This document shows, one piece after another, positions 24,427 through 30,579 of a stretch of DNA of 35,060 bases; within the stretch, counting starts at the first letter, position 1, and each line of letters opens with the position of its first letter. Source of the DNA: a virus. The notes beneath the pieces are model-generated. The model worked only from the letters and a program-made list of their open reading frames with translations. It searched no databases and was not told the DNA's origin. The stretch is taken from positions 1 to 35,060 of the IMG/VR virus record IMGVR_UViG_3300025759_000030; one strand, 5' to 3'. The translations under genes and the position numbers were made by a program.

Positions 24427-24872
24427 GCTTGCCCGTCCCAGAGGTTGATAAAGTTTGCCACTGGCAGATTGACAACTGGCTCTGTGTCATACTTGTCCCG
24501 CATATTATTGCGCCCCCCGATAGTGATTTCAGGCAGCGGCGAGGCGAGTTTGATGTAACCGCACTTGTCCGTCCACTGAACGACAAACAGAGCGGGTAGC
24601 CCTGTAAACTCTGACATCTCCAGAAGGTTTCTGGCTTTGTTCAGGCTGATGAATACGCTATCAAAGACCCCGAAGCGATGGCTACGGCAGCGTATCTCGC
24701 ACATTGCCTTTGCCATTACCCGCTTGCTGTCGCCTGCCTCTGTCAGAAAGAAGTCGGTATAATATTCGTGGGGCATCTTGACAGCACCACAGTTCCACTT
24801 CTTCTTGATGCGCTCGACAATCCGAAGCTCACCATCTAGGTCTGATTGGCTTTCATATTTTTCTCTTCTCAT
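24423..24872 (-). CDS. putative PD-(D/E)XK-type nuclease (149 aa)
   Basis: The start at 24872 (MRREKYESQSD) is preferred because it overlaps the upstream stop in ATGA with GGAG eight bases before it; the open frame extends nine codons further. The likely core runs through PHEYYTDFFLTEAGDSKRVM, then KAMCEIRCRSHRFGVFDSVF (an E-x-R in place of the usual E-x-K), ISLNKARNLLEMSEFTGLPA, and LFVVQWTDKCGYIKL. This alternation is that of PD-(D/E)XK nucleases. Position next to a resolvase-like gene supports a DNA-processing role. The family assignment is tentative. Confidence 0.45.
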   Translation of the reverse strand: MRREKYESQSDLDGELRIVERIKKKWNCGAVKMPHEYYTDFFLTEAGDSKRVMAKAMCEIRCRSHRFGVFDSVFISLNKARNLLEMSEFTGLPALFVVQWTDKCGYIKLASPLPEITIGGRNNMRDKYDTEPVVNLPVANFINLWDGQA

Positions 24873-25309
24873 ACCAGCCACTCCCGCATGACACTGCAAG
24901 CGTCCTCAAGCGTGGTGAATGTGACGGGCAACATTGCATTGCCCTCTGTAGGCCAGCTATATTGGTCTGATTGCCCGACAGCCCACTCAGAATTTACCGC
25001 ATAAATCGGCATCGTCACCCGAATGGGAAGCCTGTCATATTTCCAGATAAGCACGGGTATCATGTTTAGCCTCGCGGCGGCACGATTGACCTGCTCTATC
25101 CAATCCTTCTGATACCAGCTACCCTTTGCATAACGCTTGCACTCAATGGCAAACGGCTCAAGCTCTATGTCACATAAATCAACATCTTGATATTGTGACA
25201 AGTTGCGCCGCAAATCTTGCGGAATAACCATGTCACCCATGATTAGCCGCAACTCTGATATTACCTTGCGCTCAAAATTTAAACCCTTGTTTCTCGCCAT
25301 CTTTGACAT
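24869..25309 (-). CDS. Holliday-junction-resolvase-like nuclease (146 aa)
   Basis: The start at 25309 (MSKMARNKGLNFERKV) has an AAAGGG site eight bases upstream; a longer frame to 25414 lies wholly over the upstream gene and looks spurious. The nuclease core shows E13 in GLNFERKVISEL, then D44/D47 in QDVDLCDIELEP, and E56-x-K58 in FAIECKRYAKGSWYQKDW, the PD-(D/E)XK pattern of resolvase-like phage nucleases. It would cut branched DNA made during replication and recombination, easing packaging. It overlaps the next gene by four bases (ATGA). Confidence 0.6.
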   Translation of the reverse strand: MSKMARNKGLNFERKVISELRLIMGDMVIPQDLRRNLSQYQDVDLCDIELEPFAIECKRYAKGSWYQKDWIEQVNRAAARLNMIPVLIWKYDRLPIRVTMPIYAVNSEWAVGQSDQYSWPTEGNAMLPVTFTTLEDACSVMREWLV

Positions 25310-25457
25310 AAAAACACCCTTTCGAAAAATAATGTTCTGGCAACTCTCTCTTTGCCTCTTCACACATTTGCGCGGTTGGGAATGGCGGCGAGTATTTAAT
25401 GGAACGCTCGTCACCCCAAGCCAATATCCAACCCGTTATTGCGACGACCTCAATCAA
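25272..25457 (-). CDS. small protein of unknown function (61 aa)
   Basis: A 61-residue protein with a hydrophobic N-terminus (IEVVAITGWILAWG) that could be a signal anchor or a beta strand, followed by FPTAQMCEEAKRELPEHYF and a Cys-containing basic end. The FPTAQMCEEA-like segment occurs in many small phage proteins of this type. It overlaps the repressor gene by eight bases and the nuclease gene by 38. Function unknown. Confidence 0.45.
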   Translation of the reverse strand: MIEVVAITGWILAWGDERSIKYSPPFPTAQMCEEAKRELPEHYFSKGCFYVKDGEKQGFKF

Positions 25458-25659
25458 TGGTCGGCACGAAATCTAAGGCAGTGACTTTGCCTTTGGTTGC
25501 CTTCGTAATGTATGGCACTGTCGTCCAATCGGGACGCTGCTTGTCGGCACACCAACGCCAGACGACTGACTGATTTACAGGTCGCCCGACCTCCGCCATC
25601 ATTCGTGCAAACCCGTATGTTGAAATGCCTTCAATAGTAATAAATTCTTTTATGTGCAT
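25450..25659 (-). CDS. Cro/CI-like repressor (69 aa)
   Basis: A 69-residue helix-turn-helix protein of Cro type. The core is YGFARMMAEVGRPVNQSVVW followed by RWCADKQRPDWTTVPYI, with conserved residues of the HTH (A-x-x-x-G then S-x-x-x-W-R). An AAAGGAG ribosome site precedes the start at 25659. It faces a plus-strand promoter with a palindromic spacer (25737-25765), so it likely controls the divergent early transcripts, including its own. No integrase was found with it. An antitoxin-like or YdaS-like identity is an alternative. Confidence 0.65.
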   Translation of the reverse strand: MHIKEFITIEGISTYGFARMMAEVGRPVNQSVVWRWCADKQRPDWTTVPYITKATKGKVTALDFVPTID

Positions 25660-25736
25660 TGAGTTTCTCCTTTGTCAATTCGCAAAGAGTATCATGCTTC
25701 ACGGGATTTGCAAGAGAAAAAAATAAAAAATAATAC

Positions 25737-25765
25737 TTGACAAGCATTAACACTAATGCTATAGT
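25737..25765 (+). promoter_or_regulatory. strong early promoter with palindromic operator in the spacer
   Basis: TTGACA (25737-25742) and TATAGT (25760-25765) have a 17-bp spacer. AGCATTA-ACAC-TAATGCT, a perfect seven-base inverted repeat, covers the spacer and the first two bases of the -10 box (about 25743-25761). A repressor there would block polymerase directly. The Cro-like protein encoded opposite is the likely binder. Confidence 0.8.
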
Positions 25766-25811
25766 GGTATCAAGAAGTCGGAAAGGCCATGCTGTTTGAC
25801 ATCATAAATAT

Positions 25812-25836
25812 AGGAGGGCGACCCCGAAAGGGGCGC
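25812..25836 (+). promoter_or_regulatory. structured ribosome-binding region with GAAA hairpin
   Basis: AGGAGG (25812-25817) is a near-perfect Shine-Dalgarno sequence but lies 25 bases from ATG 25843. Between them, 25818-25836 folds as GCG-A-CCCC-GAAA-GGGG-CGC (seven pairs with one bulged A). Folding it would leave six bases between Shine-Dalgarno and ATG. Confidence 0.5.
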
Positions 25837-25842
25837 TGTGTA

Positions 25843-26430
25843 ATGATGAGTAACGGAACTGTTCGCTCCAAACAGGAGCAGGAGCGCCTTTGGGGTTATG
25901 TTAATAATCAATGGAAGGCGCATCCAAATCACAAAACACCACCCACGGCAGAAGAAGCGGCAAAGGGATTTAAGATTCTTTATCGCACTGCTTCTGGCAG
26001 GCCATTCAGAGGGAAGGTGGTCATAACAAGTGGCAACCGCCACACATGGGTTAGGGACGGCGTTTGGTATGTCAACCCTGACGAGCCTCGATGGGATGGC
26101 TTAGGGGGCTGGGCTGAAATCGTCCACTCCATGAGCCATTATTTTCACTCCAGAAACAACCCTACACTTGCACCGCATCACGCAAAGCAAGCGTATTTGG
26201 AGCGTAAGCTAACTGAAACGGCTCTGCGGCGAGGCTTTCTTGATGGAAAGCTCAAGCCAAAACCCAAAGCCCCAAAGCCACCAGTAGATAAGCTGGCTGT
26301 GGCTATGGAGCGACTCGAAGCGAGGGAGAAGGCTTGGGCAACCAAGCTGAAACGGGCTAACACCGCAATCGCTAAGATGAAGAAGGAGAGGCGGTCTTTG
26401 GAAAGAAAGGTTGCCAAGCAGAACTCATAA
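25843..26430 (+). CDS. early protein with His-rich motif and basic coiled-coil tail (195 aa)
   Basis: The start at 25843 (MMSNGTVRSKQE) is preferred over an in-frame ATG at 25789, because a strong Shine-Dalgarno sequence is brought near by a hairpin; the longer form (213 aa) remains possible. The central part (about 40-100) includes VVITSGNRHTWVRDGVWYVN and GGWAEIVHSMSHYFHSRNNP; the HSMSHYFH resembles a metallopeptidase HExxH but lacks the Glu. An HHAKQAYLERKLTETALRRG helix follows. The C-terminal 60 residues are a basic coiled coil after a Lys/Pro linker. Related marine-phage proteins share the H-x3-H pattern, but function is unknown. It is transcribed from the promoter at 25737 and ends at a strong terminator. 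Confidence 0.5.
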   Translation: MMSNGTVRSKQEQERLWGYVNNQWKAHPNHKTPPTAEEAAKGFKILYRTASGRPFRGKVVITSGNRHTWVRDGVWYVNPDEPRWDGLGGWAEIVHSMSHYFHSRNNPTLAPHHAKQAYLERKLTETALRRGFLDGKLKPKPKAPKPPVDKLAVAMERLEAREKAWATKLKRANTAIAKMKKERRSLERKVAKQNS

Positions 26431-26435
26431 CAAAG

Positions 26436-26469
26436 GCGGGGGCGAGAAATCGCCCCTGCTATTTTTTTT
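26436..26469 (+). terminator. rho-independent terminator with GAAA tetraloop
   Basis: GCGGGGGCGA and TCGCCCCTGC form a ten-pair stem (one G-U) around GAAA, followed by TA then eight T. It ends the transcript of the gene at 25843, before a fresh promoter at 26491. Confidence 0.88.
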
Positions 26470-26490
26470 ATCTTTAATCCCAGAAAAGTA

Positions 26491-26519
26491 TTGACAGCCC
26501 AGATTGACTTGGGCATTAT
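26491..26519 (+). promoter_or_regulatory. early promoter for the recombination genes, with spacer palindrome
   Basis: TTGACA (26491-26496) and CATTAT (26514-26519) are separated by 17 bp. GCCCA...TGGGC, a five-base inverted repeat, spans 26497-26514 in the same place as the palindrome of the 25737 promoter, though with another sequence. The nuclease gene starts 24 bases downstream. Confidence 0.6.
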
Positions 26520-26542
26520 GGGCATAACGAAAGGGACTTCGT

Positions 26543-27382
26543 ATGAAACAACTACCACAAGAATGGGCAGAGCAGGGCATTACCTACATGTCCCACAGCC
26601 AGCTAGAGAAGCCAGCTTGCTTGCGTCTATTTGAGTATCGCTACCTGAAAGATGAGCGGCGTGACATTCCTGTCGGTGTGCCTGCCATCGCTGGTGGCGC
26701 AGCGCATGACGCCATTCAGCTTGTTGTTTGTGACGGCATGAGTGTCGAAGAGGCAACAATCACCGCGCTCAATCGCGTCAACTCGCACGAACCTATCGAC
26801 GAGCTGGACGAGCTAAAGACGCGCCAGTATGTCGATGACATTGAGTTGATTATTGAGAATGGCGTTCAAGCCCTGTCCCGTTATGAGGGGATTCAATTTA
26901 CACCAGAAGAGCGCATTAGCTTGCAGCACTCAGAGTTGGCGCAAGAGATTATGGGCTTTGTGGATTTAACATCAGACAACATGATTGTCGAAATCAAAAC
27001 CAAATGGAACGCTTTCGGGCCGCCAAAGAAGGACGGCACACGCAGTCCACGGCAAGCCAAGATTGACACCATTACACCCAGCCATGTGCGTCAGGTTGCT
27101 ATCTACTGGGCAGCGACGGGCAAGATGCCCACGCTGATGTATGTGACCACAAAGGAAGCTCTTATCTTTGACAAGGACAATACAGCATTGCTGCAAGCCC
27201 CGTCACTGGAATATCACTTCAATCAAATACTGCACAACGCAATCGTGTGGGAAAACCTGCTGTCAATCAGCACCGACCCGCATGTTCTGAAGTATTGGAT
27301 TCAACCAAACTGGGACGACTTCCGCTGGAGGTTCATGCCCAATAACTATCTCAATCAAGCAAAGGAGCTATGGAAGATATGA
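26543..27382 (+). CDS. RecB/Cas4-like PD-(D/E)XK exonuclease
   Basis: A 279-residue nuclease with an AAAGGGA ribosome site. Motifs seen in order: GGAAHDAI (51-58, motif I His), GFVDLTSDNMIVEIKTKW (D141, E150, K152, the catalytic triad) and HVRQVAIYWA (Q184 in the QxxxY motif). These define the RecB/Cas4-type nuclease fold. It would process double-strand ends to give single strands for the ERF protein encoded next but one. The length suits a stand-alone phage exonuclease. Iron-sulphur cysteines of Cas4 proper are not evident, so a lambda-Exo-like partner role is preferred. Confidence 0.8.
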   Translation: MKQLPQEWAEQGITYMSHSQLEKPACLRLFEYRYLKDERRDIPVGVPAIAGGAAHDAIQLVVCDGMSVEEATITALNRVNSHEPIDELDELKTRQYVDDIELIIENGVQALSRYEGIQFTPEERISLQHSELAQEIMGFVDLTSDNMIVEIKTKWNAFGPPKKDGTRSPRQAKIDTITPSHVRQVAIYWAATGKMPTLMYVTTKEALIFDKDNTALLQAPSLEYHFNQILHNAIVWENLLSISTDPHVLKYWIQPNWDDFRWRFMPNNYLNQAKELWKI

Positions 27383-27600
27383 AAGAGGAACATATGAAAG
27401 AATTGGCTGAAGAATGGGATGCCGCTCTTGCCCTCGGAAGGTTTAGGGAGAGACAGTCTATGGCCTGCCAGATGATGACACCTTGTCAGAGAGACACAAT
27501 ATCAGATGCTCTACATCACTGCGATGACCAAAAGACAATAAATCGTTTGTACGCCAATTTTAAGGATATTATTTCACCAGAAGGAGCGCCGAAATTTTAA
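27379..27600 (+). CDS. small protein of unknown function between exonuclease and annealing protein (73 aa)
   Basis: A 73-residue, charged, helical protein (MKEEHMKELAEEWDAALALG). The start at 27379 is chosen because it overlaps the nuclease stop in ATGA; a start at 27370 is possible. It overlaps the ERF start at TAATG. Coupling on both sides ties it to the recombination genes. No domain recognised. Confidence 0.5.
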   Translation: MKEEHMKELAEEWDAALALGRFRERQSMACQMMTPCQRDTISDALHHCDDQKTINRLYANFKDIISPEGAPKF

Positions 27601-28229
27601 TGGAACAACTAGCAAAAGCACTTAGCGCAGCCCAAGCAGAGTTTGGAACTGTGCCGCAGTCGGGAATGAACCCGTTTCACAAATCGAAATACAGCACGAT
27701 TGAAGACTATGTAAATGCAGCCAAGCCAATCTTGGCAAAGCATGGCCTGTCTATCTCTCAAGCACCGAACCTGATGGACGGACAGTTTGTGCTGACAACT
27801 ATCTTGATGCACGAGAGCGGTGAGCATCTTGCATCTAACCAACCAATCTTTGCCACCAAGCAGGACGCGCAGTCTATGGGCAGCGCAATTACCTACGCTC
27901 GTCGCTACGCCTATGGCTCAGTGCTGGGCATGGCATCTGGTGACTTTGATGATGACGGCAATGCAGCCGCAGCGAAACCCACAAAGCAGGCTAGTCCTCC
28001 CAAAACACAGAAGCCTGCTGCGTCCCCTGCTCCCGCAACTCCCTCACAAGGTGAGCGGGGGACAACCAATTCAACCATCGAGGAGCGTGTAAGCGCAGTG
28101 CCTCATCTCGGTGGATTGACAGCCCTCTACGATGGATTGAAGGGGGAAATCGAGGCAATGGACGAGGCCAAGCGCAATGAAGTGCTTGCTCTCTTTAGCA
28201 AACGTAAAACAGAACTCACGAAAGGATAA
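27600..28229 (+). CDS. erf: ERF-family single-strand annealing protein
   Basis: A 209-residue recombinase of the ERF type, which anneals complementary single strands. The core shows FHKSKYSTIEDYVNAAKPIL (26-45), then a beta-rich segment (GQFVLTTILMHESGEHL), and the hallmark MGSAITYARRYAYGSVLGMA (93-112) followed by a DFDDDGN acidic end. Residues about 122-165 are a Pro/Ala linker leading to a small helical C-terminal domain. It works with the RecB-like exonuclease upstream and possibly the SSB-like protein downstream. Confidence 0.88.
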   Translation: MEQLAKALSAAQAEFGTVPQSGMNPFHKSKYSTIEDYVNAAKPILAKHGLSISQAPNLMDGQFVLTTILMHESGEHLASNQPIFATKQDAQSMGSAITYARRYAYGSVLGMASGDFDDDGNAAAAKPTKQASPPKTQKPAASPAPATPSQGERGTTNSTIEERVSAVPHLGGLTALYDGLKGEIEAMDEAKRNEVLALFSKRKTELTKG

Positions 28230-28234
28230 TTGAT

Positions 28235-28498
28235 ATGAGTCAGAGTTACGATAACACAGGAACAGCCGCTCTCTGGAGCAATGAAAAGTATGAAGCTGGT
28301 GGCTCACACCCACGCCTCAAAGGTAGCTTCTACGCACACCGCGACATCAAGCAAGGTGAGCAAGTTGACATTGCGCTTTGGGACGGCAATAGCGAGAACC
28401 CGAAAGCACCAGCCCTCAAGGGTAAGGTGTCAGACAAGTTCACACCTGAAGCATCCGCACCTGCTGGCACTCAAGCCTCAGACAGCGTACCGTTTTAA
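28235..28498 (+). CDS. possible small SSB-like protein (87 aa)
   Basis: An 87-residue protein starting DNTGTAALWSNEKYEAGG after MSQSY. The first 65 residues are beta-rich (KGSFYAHRDIKQGEQVDIAL) as in a short OB fold, and the end is an unstructured tail finishing ASDSVPF, close to the acidic-x-P-F tip of bacterial SSB. It directly follows the ERF gene, where many phages encode an SSB. The OB fold is not certain; other small beta proteins are possible. Confidence 0.42.
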   Translation: MSQSYDNTGTAALWSNEKYEAGGSHPRLKGSFYAHRDIKQGEQVDIALWDGNSENPKAPALKGKVSDKFTPEASAPAGTQASDSVPF

Positions 28499-28510
28499 GG
28501 AGATAATAAG

Positions 28511-28849
28511 ATGAGCGGAACAGCCTACAAATGCGGTCAATGCAATGGGCAGGGTGTTCTGCTCATCAATATTTCATCAGATGGAGAAGGCGGCAGCTTC
28601 ATGGAGAAGCCCTGTCCGACCTGTGGGGGAAGAGGATTGATTACAAAAGCAGAGCTAATGACGTGTGCAGCAGATGCCACGTTTGAACCAAATGAAATGA
28701 TTGCCATACCTATGACAGGCGCAATGCGTGTCTATGTGGACGGCGAAGTATTCCAACGCAAGATGTCATCGCGTCAGCTATACAAGCTGGCACACTATGC
28801 GCTAGGCGTGGCGATGGAGACAGAAGCATATGAAAAGGAAAACAAATGA
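28511..28849 (+). CDS. DnaJ-type zinc-finger protein (112 aa)
   Basis: A 112-residue protein with two DnaJ-type CxxCxGxG motifs near the start: CGQCNGQG (8-15) and CPTCGGRG (35-42), which together bind zinc. The rest is mixed, with a beta strand (MTGAMRVYVDGEVFQRK) and a C-terminal helix (MSSRQLYKLAHYALGVAM). No J domain is present. It overlaps the DnaA-like gene by four bases (ATGA). Possible roles are replication-complex assembly or host control. Compare the shorter one at 22843. Confidence 0.6.
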   Translation: MSGTAYKCGQCNGQGVLLINISSDGEGGSFMEKPCPTCGGRGLITKAELMTCAADATFEPNEMIAIPMTGAMRVYVDGEVFQRKMSSRQLYKLAHYALGVAMETEAYEKENK

Positions 28850-29319
28850 AGGTAGATGTTCAAGTTACCCTGAAAGATGAAGCCGAAAATGTTGAGGAGT
28901 TTACTATCGGCAGTGCATTGAAAGCAGTCTCAGAGGTTTTTGGCGTAAGGAAAGATGACCTACTTAGCTCACGCAGGGCTAGGTATATAACTACGCCACG
29001 ATTCGCTTTGATGTATCTTGGTTACTACATGACGCACAATAGCACTACCACAGTCGGCAGGTTTTTAGACCGTGACCACACGACAATCATTCATGGCTGT
29101 CGCCGTGCTATCGAACTCAAGCGCAGCAACAAAGCGTTTGCAAAGAAACTAGAGGAAGCAACACAGTTGGCGATTAAATATGACAGACAACGCAGAAAAA
29201 AGATTGAAGCCTTCAAGCGGGAAGTCGAAGAGCGAATGGAAAGCGCTTGCAAAGGAGTGGCGCTTGAGGGCTACATTAGCGGAGAGAAGGTTGTCTTTGA
29301 TAGCGTCTATACCGAATGA
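28846..29319 (+). CDS. free-standing DnaA domain IV-like protein (157 aa)
   Basis: A 157-residue protein whose residues about 24-92 match the DNA-binding domain IV of DnaA. ALKAVSEVFGVRKDDLLSSR, then RARYITTPRFALMYLGYYMT and VGRFLDRDHTTIIHGCRRAI follow the DnaA pattern, including the signature DHTTIIHG that reads DnaA boxes. There is no AAA+ ATPase domain, so it can bind DNA but not open it alone. The C-terminal 60 residues are a charged helix and a short beta end. It may block or redirect host DnaA, or recruit the host replisome to the phage origin. Confidence 0.82.
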   Translation: MKVDVQVTLKDEAENVEEFTIGSALKAVSEVFGVRKDDLLSSRRARYITTPRFALMYLGYYMTHNSTTTVGRFLDRDHTTIIHGCRRAIELKRSNKAFAKKLEEATQLAIKYDRQRRKKIEAFKREVEERMESACKGVALEGYISGEKVVFDSVYTE

Positions 29320-29401
29320 CAGTTGGGGATGGCGCAGCCTGAGAAGAAGCGAAGCAAGGAAGGCGCTAAGAGACCTACTCGATGAAGTAGGGGAAGAGTA
29401 G
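29180..29401 (+). CDS. small basic helical protein, overlapping gene (73 aa)
   Basis: A 73-residue protein in another frame that overlaps the last 140 bases of the DnaA-like gene. It is basic and helical (SEWKALAKEWRLRATLAERR; LRRSEARKALRDLLDEVGEE). The unshared part (29320-29401) continues the same helical style, and ten bases separate it from the next gene. That supports it, but no clear ribosome site was found, so a chance frame is not excluded. Confidence 0.45.
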   Translation: MTDNAEKRLKPSSGKSKSEWKALAKEWRLRATLAERRLSLIASIPNDSWGWRSLRRSEARKALRDLLDEVGEE

Positions 29402-29410
29402 GAGATTATA

Positions 29411-29641
29411 ATGGATGTTATAACAGATAGAGAGACAGAGATTAAGGAGCTTACAGAACGCCTCAAGGAAGTGCGTGGACGCATAGAGGACATTGAGGAG
29501 AACACAGGACGATACTGTGAGCTTGGTGAGTGGCGCATTGATGGCTACGACTCAGAAGCAGCGCATGATGAGCTACACGAGATTAAAGAGGCCATCATAG
29601 AGAGGCTAGACAGATTAGAGGAGCAAGGCTGGGATGAGTGA
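29411..29641 (+). CDS. small coiled-coil protein (76 aa)
   Basis: A 76-residue, strongly charged helical protein with heptad-like Leu/Ile spacing (EIKELTERLKEVRGRIEDIE; IKEAIIERLDRLEEQGWDE) around a loop with one Cys. It has an AGGAG ribosome site. It overlaps the next gene by eight bases. A dimerising accessory protein seems likely; no function known. Confidence 0.45.
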   Translation: MDVITDRETEIKELTERLKEVRGRIEDIEENTGRYCELGEWRIDGYDSEAAHDELHEIKEAIIERLDRLEEQGWDE

Positions 29642-29855
29642 TGAGATTGAATATGAGCCAGTGACACTGGCATATCTGAGAGCGTCAGCGGATAAGGATT
29701 GGGCAGCAGAGCTAGTCGTGAAGGACAAGGATAACTATTACACAGTCATCTCTATGTCTGACAGGGCTTTGCTGAACATGGCAAGGGACGCTACCAAGCT
29801 GGTAGCACAGAGAGGATTTTTCAAACTAGAGGAGAATGAAGATGGACTTGATTAA
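29634..29855 (+). CDS. small acidic protein of unknown function (73 aa)
   Basis: A 73-residue protein with an acidic start (MSDEIEYEPVTLAYLRASAD), a beta-hairpin-like centre (WAAELVVKDKDNYYTVISM), and a helix (SDRALLNMARDATKLVAQRG). It overlaps the upstream gene by eight bases and the downstream gene by about 14. No family was recognised. Confidence 0.45.
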   Translation: MSDEIEYEPVTLAYLRASADKDWAAELVVKDKDNYYTVISMSDRALLNMARDATKLVAQRGFFKLEENEDGLD

Positions 29856-30078
29856 GATTGTTGAGCAGCACACTGAGACTGCACTAAGAGAAGCGGAAGA
29901 GATAAAGAGGGTATCGGAAACCATGAGCGGCTTTGCTGCCATGCAGAACGATAGAATTAAAGCCCTGCTGGATGATACCAGTTCTCTTCTTTATCAGGTG
30001 GCGCAGTCGCTAGACGATGCACAAGATGAAGATAAACCTACTAAGATTATTCGCCCTGACCCAGAGGCTTGGCGTTAG
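29842..30078 (+). CDS. small helical protein of unknown function (78 aa)
   Basis: A 78-residue helical, acidic protein. The start at 29842 (MDLIKIVEQHTE) is favoured because GAGGAG lies eight bases upstream; an ATG six bases earlier is too close to it. The body is helical (AMQNDRIKALLDDTSSLLYQ), with a short Pro-containing end. It is the last gene of the plus-strand block. Its stop overlaps the convergent minus-strand gene's stop by four bases. Confidence 0.45.
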   Translation: MDLIKIVEQHTETALREAEEIKRVSETMSGFAAMQNDRIKALLDDTSSLLYQVAQSLDDAQDEDKPTKIIRPDPEAWR

Positions 30079-30491
30079 GACTTCTTACGCAGGCGAGCCG
30101 TTTTCTTTGCAATCTTCTTGGGCTGTTTAGAGAACTGTTTGCCTGCCTTAGTATCGCGCCGCTTCTTGGCAGATGTCGCTAGATACTCCGCAGCAGATAG
30201 CTTCTCTCGTGTCCTCTTGGGCAGATACCGCTCACCAGTAGCCTTCTTACCTTGCGTAGATGGCTTGCCAGACTTCGTTCCCCATTCTTCTTTTGTCCAT
30301 TTGGAGAGACTCTTTTGTTTCTTACCCTTGCCACCGCGATAGCCACCGCCTGCTTTCTTGTAGGCAGCAGCAAGCATCTGAGCCTTACGAGCAGACCACT
30401 GACCTGCCTTGCCGCCCTTACTGCCAGCCATAATGCGGTTTTTAATCCGCTCACGCAGTTTAGGCTTGGTATATTTACTCTTCTCTGCCAT
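30075..30491 (-). CDS. conserved basic protein (DUF5872-like, 138 aa)
   Basis: A 138-residue, very basic protein. It begins KYTKPKLRERIKNRIMAGSK and has GGYRGGKGKKQKSLSKWTKE then EWGTKSGKPSTQGKKATGER. It continues with RYLPKRTREKLSAAEYLATS and ends GKQFSKQPKKIAKKTARL. This run of segments matches the DUF5872-type proteins found in phages and large DNA viruses; the number is recalled, not searched. Function is not known, but the charge suggests nucleic-acid binding. Last gene of the late transcript, meeting the early genes tail to tail. Confidence 0.65.
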   Translation of the reverse strand: MAEKSKYTKPKLRERIKNRIMAGSKGGKAGQWSARKAQMLAAAYKKAGGGYRGGKGKKQKSLSKWTKEEWGTKSGKPSTQGKKATGERYLPKRTREKLSAAEYLATSAKKRRDTKAGKQFSKQPKKIAKKTARLRKKS

Positions 30492-30579
30492 TCATCTTTC
30501 TCCAAAGCCAACTCTGAAACCTTGAAAGCCTTTGAGTGAACCTAAACATGAACTTACTACGCCAAAAATTACGCTTCAT
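30475..30579 (-). CDS. tiny basic amphipathic peptide in the lysis region (34 aa)
   Basis: A 34-residue peptide, MKRNFWRSKFMFRFTQRLSR then FQSWLWRKMNGREE, rich in Arg, Lys, Phe and Trp, which would form a strongly amphipathic helix. It overlaps the endolysin end by 11 bases and the next gene by 17, so it fills the only gap. Very similar peptides occur near lysis genes of other marine phages. A membrane-active or holin-helper role is possible. Confidence 0.55.
   Translation of the reverse strand: MKRNFWRSKFMFRFTQRLSRFQSWLWRKMNGREE

Noticed and set aside
25310-25414. Longer start for the resolvase-like nuclease
   Set aside because: The extra 35 residues lie over another gene, and an AAAGGG site supports 25309.
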